Assembly (NCBI GenBank): GCA_030065615.1
Contig: JASJDR010000062.1
Location: forward strand, 1-43,857
Direction of reading: 5' to 3'
Source: Xenococcus sp. MO_188.B8
GTDB taxonomy: Bacteria > Cyanobacteriota > Cyanobacteriia > Cyanobacteriales > Xenococcaceae
DNA: 43,857 nucleotides
The notes under the pieces are model-generated. The model saw only the letters and a program-made list of their open reading frames with translations. It was not told the origin of the DNA and did no database searches. Shown in pieces: positions 41,464 to 43,857 of this stretch. The first letter of the stretch is position 1. Each line of letters begins with the position of its first letter. Made by a program: the position numbers and the translations under genes.

Positions 41464-42624
41464 TTACACTCTGAAAATAAAGTCCTCTACCCCAATGACA
41501 AAAGCTTGTGTGTTTTCTACCACGGCTAAAACTATGTTGTTGTCAATGATGATAGTATCGCTACCACTTGACAAAATCTTGAGATTATCAAAGGTTAAAC
41601 CTGTACCTAAAACGAATTGATCTAAGTCATCTTCAAAATCTTTGATAGTTTCTCCACCGTGACCAGAAGTTAAAATAAATTGATCGGCACCTGCACCACC
41701 AGTAAGGAAATCATTACCTATTGCGCCTTGAAGAATATCATTGCCGTTACCACCTCTGAGCGTATCATTACCAAATCCACCATACAGTCTGTCATGGCCA
41801 TCATGACCATTAAGATTGTCATTCCCATGTCCACCGCTAAGAAGATCATTTCCCCTATTACCTACGAGGTTGTCATTGTCTGGATTGCCCTCAAGGGTAT
41901 CATTACCATCTCCTCCTAAAAGAGAATCTCTACCTCTGCCACCAGATAAAATGTCATCCCCAGAGTTGCCTTCAATCGTATCGTGGTGATCTCCACCGTA
42001 GAGAATATCATTGCTATCTCCACCTAAGAGAAGATCGTTGCCGTCTGCACCACCAATAGTATCATCGCCAGTACCGCCTTCTAATGAGTCATCACCAGCT
42101 TCACCCTGAAGAACGTCATTGCCACCTAAACCATTAATAATCTCATTTTCTGGGGTGCCAATAAGAATGTCATCGCCTTCTGTCCCATCGAGACTTTCCA
42201 CAGCAGTTAAATTAATATTGAGATTATACTCACCAGTGCTATAACCTGTACCACTACCAGCTACGAAGGGATTGTAATCAAAGTTGCTGTATGAGCTTAC
42301 GCCAATGTAGTAGATATCAGAAACACTAGCATCAAAGCTGATCAAAGAGTCTAAGCTATCAAAATCATCATTAACAGCTACTTGATTCCCTTCGGAGTCA
42401 AATAACCGTAAAACTGAATCGAGGTTAGAATTTGGAGTGTCAATATCAATTGTTAGGTGATCGCCTAGATCCAACTGTACTTGAAACAGATCTACGTCGT
42501 CTTGACTTCGAGTAATATTGGGACTATCACCGATGAAGCCTTCCGTAACAAAATTACCTGAGTTAGCCGAAGTTAAACCAGTATCATTAGCCTCTAAAAT
42601 TATATCATTCGGTTCAACAATCAT
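41464..42624 (-). CDS. PPC domain and RTX calcium-binding repeat protein
   Basis: The 386-residue acidic protein starts MIVEPNDIILEANDTGL and has an N-terminal PPC-type beta domain (about 20-135: DVDLFQVQLDLGDHLTIDID, DSVLRLFDSEGNQVAVNDD). Roughly 15 GGxGxDxLx nonapeptide repeats follow (about 148-320; for example GGNDVLQGEAGDDSLEGG and GGRGRDSLLGGDGND) that wrap Ca2+ in a beta-roll. A C-terminal segment (DQFILTSGHGGETIKDFEDD...ILAVVENTQAFVIGVEDFIFRV) is typical of type I secreted RTX proteins. No catalytic domain is seen. It is probably extracellular, perhaps structural. Its upstream region holds an AT-rich promoter area. Confidence 0.9.
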   Translation of the reverse strand: MIVEPNDIILEANDTGLTSANSGNFVTEGFIGDSPNITRSQDDVDLFQVQLDLGDHLTIDIDTPNSNLDSVLRLFDSEGNQVAVNDDFDSLDSLISFDASVSDIYYIGVSSYSNFDYNPFVAGSGTGYSTGEYNLNINLTAVESLDGTEGDDILIGTPENEIINGLGGNDVLQGEAGDDSLEGGTGDDTIGGADGNDLLLGGDSNDILYGGDHHDTIEGNSGDDILSGGRGRDSLLGGDGNDTLEGNPDNDNLVGNRGNDLLSGGHGNDNLNGHDGHDRLYGGFGNDTLRGGNGNDILQGAIGNDFLTGGAGADQFILTSGHGGETIKDFEDDLDQFVLGTGLTFDNLKILSSGSDTIIIDNNIVLAVVENTQAFVIGVEDFIFRV

Positions 42625-42958
42625 TATTTTTACTCTTATCTACCCTTAAATTTGCGCTAACAAGGTAGCTTATTCTTTGATGATTGTCATTAGTTTTTCT
42701 TTTATTATCTATTCACTTCAAATATTAATTATAAAAATTATAAATATTAGTTTTTTTTGGGGAATCATCAGCTCGATAAGTCTTTTTTTCTTAAATTCTT
42801 AGTAGTTTTTTAAGGATCTGACCCAAAGTATGGCTCTGAGTTTATCGAGGCTATTACCATTGCAGGAACAAATAAGATTTGTTGATTTATGCTCAAAGAA
42901 CCATAAATTAATATTCAATTTGAAGTTATGTTTTGGGTGCGTTATGATATTTCTTCAC
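42625..42958. other. Gene-free AT-rich stretch
   Basis: It holds the presumed RTX promoter and an AAGGATCTGACCC sequence (42812-42824) that is an inverted match, with one extra base, to GGGTCAGACCTT at 43296-43307. Confidence 0.5.
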
Positions 42959-43258
42959 TCAAGAGACTTTGATTATTTGGTTATAAAAGTCATTAATGTA
43001 ACTATTTGGGGCATAGTAACTAACGCCATACCCCACATTGTAAACAGTTTTCATTTGCTCTAACTCTCGGCTCATTATCCGACAATAGCCACTGGCATTA
43101 TTCCAATATGGAGCATTTTCTGTTTCTAATTCAAAGGCTACTTTCGTTCTTCCTTCAATATATTGGTCGAGAAGATAAACAATATCAGACAAATCGTAGT
43201 GATCTATTAAATAGCTAAATTTTGATTTCAGCTGCGGATCAATATAGATTTTATCCAT
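42959..43258 (-). CDS. Small protein of unknown function
   Basis: The 99-residue protein (MDKIYIDPQLKSKFSYLIDHYDLSD) has no membrane segment, is rich in Tyr and Asp/Asn, and appears helical at first (SDIVYLLDQYIEGRTKVAFELE) with a C-terminal YNVGYGVSYYAPNSYINDFYNQIIKVS. I recognise no family. It lies between the arms of an imperfect inverted repeat (42812-42824 and 43296-43308), which may mark it as cargo of a small insertion. Confidence 0.5.
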   Translation of the reverse strand: MDKIYIDPQLKSKFSYLIDHYDLSDIVYLLDQYIEGRTKVAFELETENAPYWNNASGYCRIMSRELEQMKTVYNVGYGVSYYAPNSYINDFYNQIIKVS

Positions 43259-43295
43259 ACCTTACATAACTATTACGATATGAAACTTCAAAAAA

Positions 43296-43340
43296 GGGTC
43301 AGACCTTGCTGAGATTTCCTTAGCAATGGAAAGCTGACCC
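43296..43340. repeat. Hairpin-forming repeat
   Basis: GGGTCAG and CTGACCC at the ends with an inner TTGCTGA/TTAGCAA pairing. It lies upstream of the 99-residue gene and may be part of a MITE-like end. Confidence 0.55.
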
Positions 43341-43812
43341 AGAAAATATAGTTTTTCAGGTATAAACACCTAAATTTATTAATAGAAGTTAGATATAAAG
43401 ATTTAATGTTTCAATATTATCCAGATTATCGGTAAACGTAAACTAATTATTTGTCTCTTCACCAAAATAATATCGGATTAAGGTTTGTTTAACTTGGACT
43501 TAAAATTAACACAATTTATTCGTTAATTCTAGATAAATAAGTCACTAAGTAATATTTTTAATACGACCATAGTTTTAGCTTATGTCGTTTCAGATACTTT
43601 TTTCCAAAACTTTTCCCCAAAGTCTTGAGGTTTTCCACAGAAAGAGTCAACTTATTAACAAGAAAAACACAAATAATTGTAATTTCATAGGTTACAGCTA
43701 TCCTCAAAATTTTTCTTAAGGGACTTGCGCGTAAATAAATTACCGAGTAATCTAATTTAAAGAATCTGCTGATAAGCAGAAGATATCTGTATAATGTGCT
43801 CGTTGACTCTCA
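43341..43812. other. Gene-free stretch leading to the gene at the right edge
   Basis: AT-rich, with no open frame of note. A TATAAT box at 43790-43795 lies 17 bp before the ATG at 43813; no good -35 box precedes it. The GGGACTTGCGCGTAAATAAA sequence near 43720 looks like an insertion-sequence end, but this is memory-based. Confidence 0.35.
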
Positions 43813-43857
43813 ATGCTAACAGAAAAAATCAAATCAACGTTGAAAGATGCTGCCAAA
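43813..43857 (+). CDS. N-terminus of a gene cut by the right edge
   Basis: Fifteen codons (MLTEKIKSTLKDAAK) follow an ATG and stay open to the edge. The lysine-rich helix recalls the start of some cyanobacterial transposases, which would agree with the possible IS end near 43720, but too little is present to decide. Confidence 0.35.
   Translation, partial: MLTEKIKSTLKDAAK

Overview
The window comes from a cyanobacterium. It has many HIP1 octamers (GCGATCGC), heptameric AAAAGTC-type STRR repeats, several families of short palindromic repeats of the kind that litter cyanobacterial genomes, and a PAP/fibrillin gene, a family of oxygenic phototrophs. Base composition and repeat load suggest a large, repeat-rich genome of the filamentous or baeocystous sort. 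I cannot name the species from sequence alone.

Positions 1 to about 30,960 hold a tailed-phage (siphovirus-like) structural block, almost all on the minus strand and ending against a tRNA-Thr gene (31033-31104, minus). Read in transcription order it contains: small terminase, large terminase (GpA type), gpW-like head joining protein, lambda-type portal, a fused prohead protease/major capsid protein, two related small proteins, head-tail attachment and tail terminator candidates, tail tube protein, tail assembly chaperone with a -1 frameshift extension that is absent from simple ORF calls, and a giant 3013-residue tape measure protein. A distal-tail set of the gene transfer agent type follows (DUF2163 hub, NlpC/P60 peptidase, DUF2460). 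A GTA/phage tail-tip protein with an IPT/TIG domain lies on the opposite strand and runs off the left edge. No integrase, replication, repressor or lysis gene is visible, so the block could be part of a prophage whose other half lies left of the window, a decayed prophage, or a domesticated particle-producing locus.

Two cargo insertions interrupt the block. A membrane-anchored nSTAND NTPase with TPR-like repeats sits between the gpW-like gene and the portal, next to four iterons spaced 40-42 bp apart. A plus-strand pair, a TPR/three-TM protein and a complete PP2C-type phosphatase, sits between the tape measure and hub genes behind a small MITE-like element. Both look like accessory (moron or defence-like) modules. 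The tape measure protein is the most unusual gene: upstream of its normal tape-measure domain it carries two tandem alpha/beta-hydrolase domains, each with a visible Ser-Asp-His triad, and further on an M23-type peptidase domain.

Right of the tRNA the sequence is ordinary chromosome with mobile debris: a DUF2288 gene whose stop codon coincides with the end of an IS630-type element (transposase frameshifted and itself invaded by palindromic repeats), a small membrane protein, an MscS channel, an IS6-type transposase remnant, an ArsC-type arsenate reductase, an FMN-dependent alpha-hydroxy acid dehydrogenase, a nitroreductase-like protein, a PAP/fibrillin protein, a PPC/RTX calcium-binding protein, a 99-residue orphan, and the first 15 codons of a gene at the right edge.
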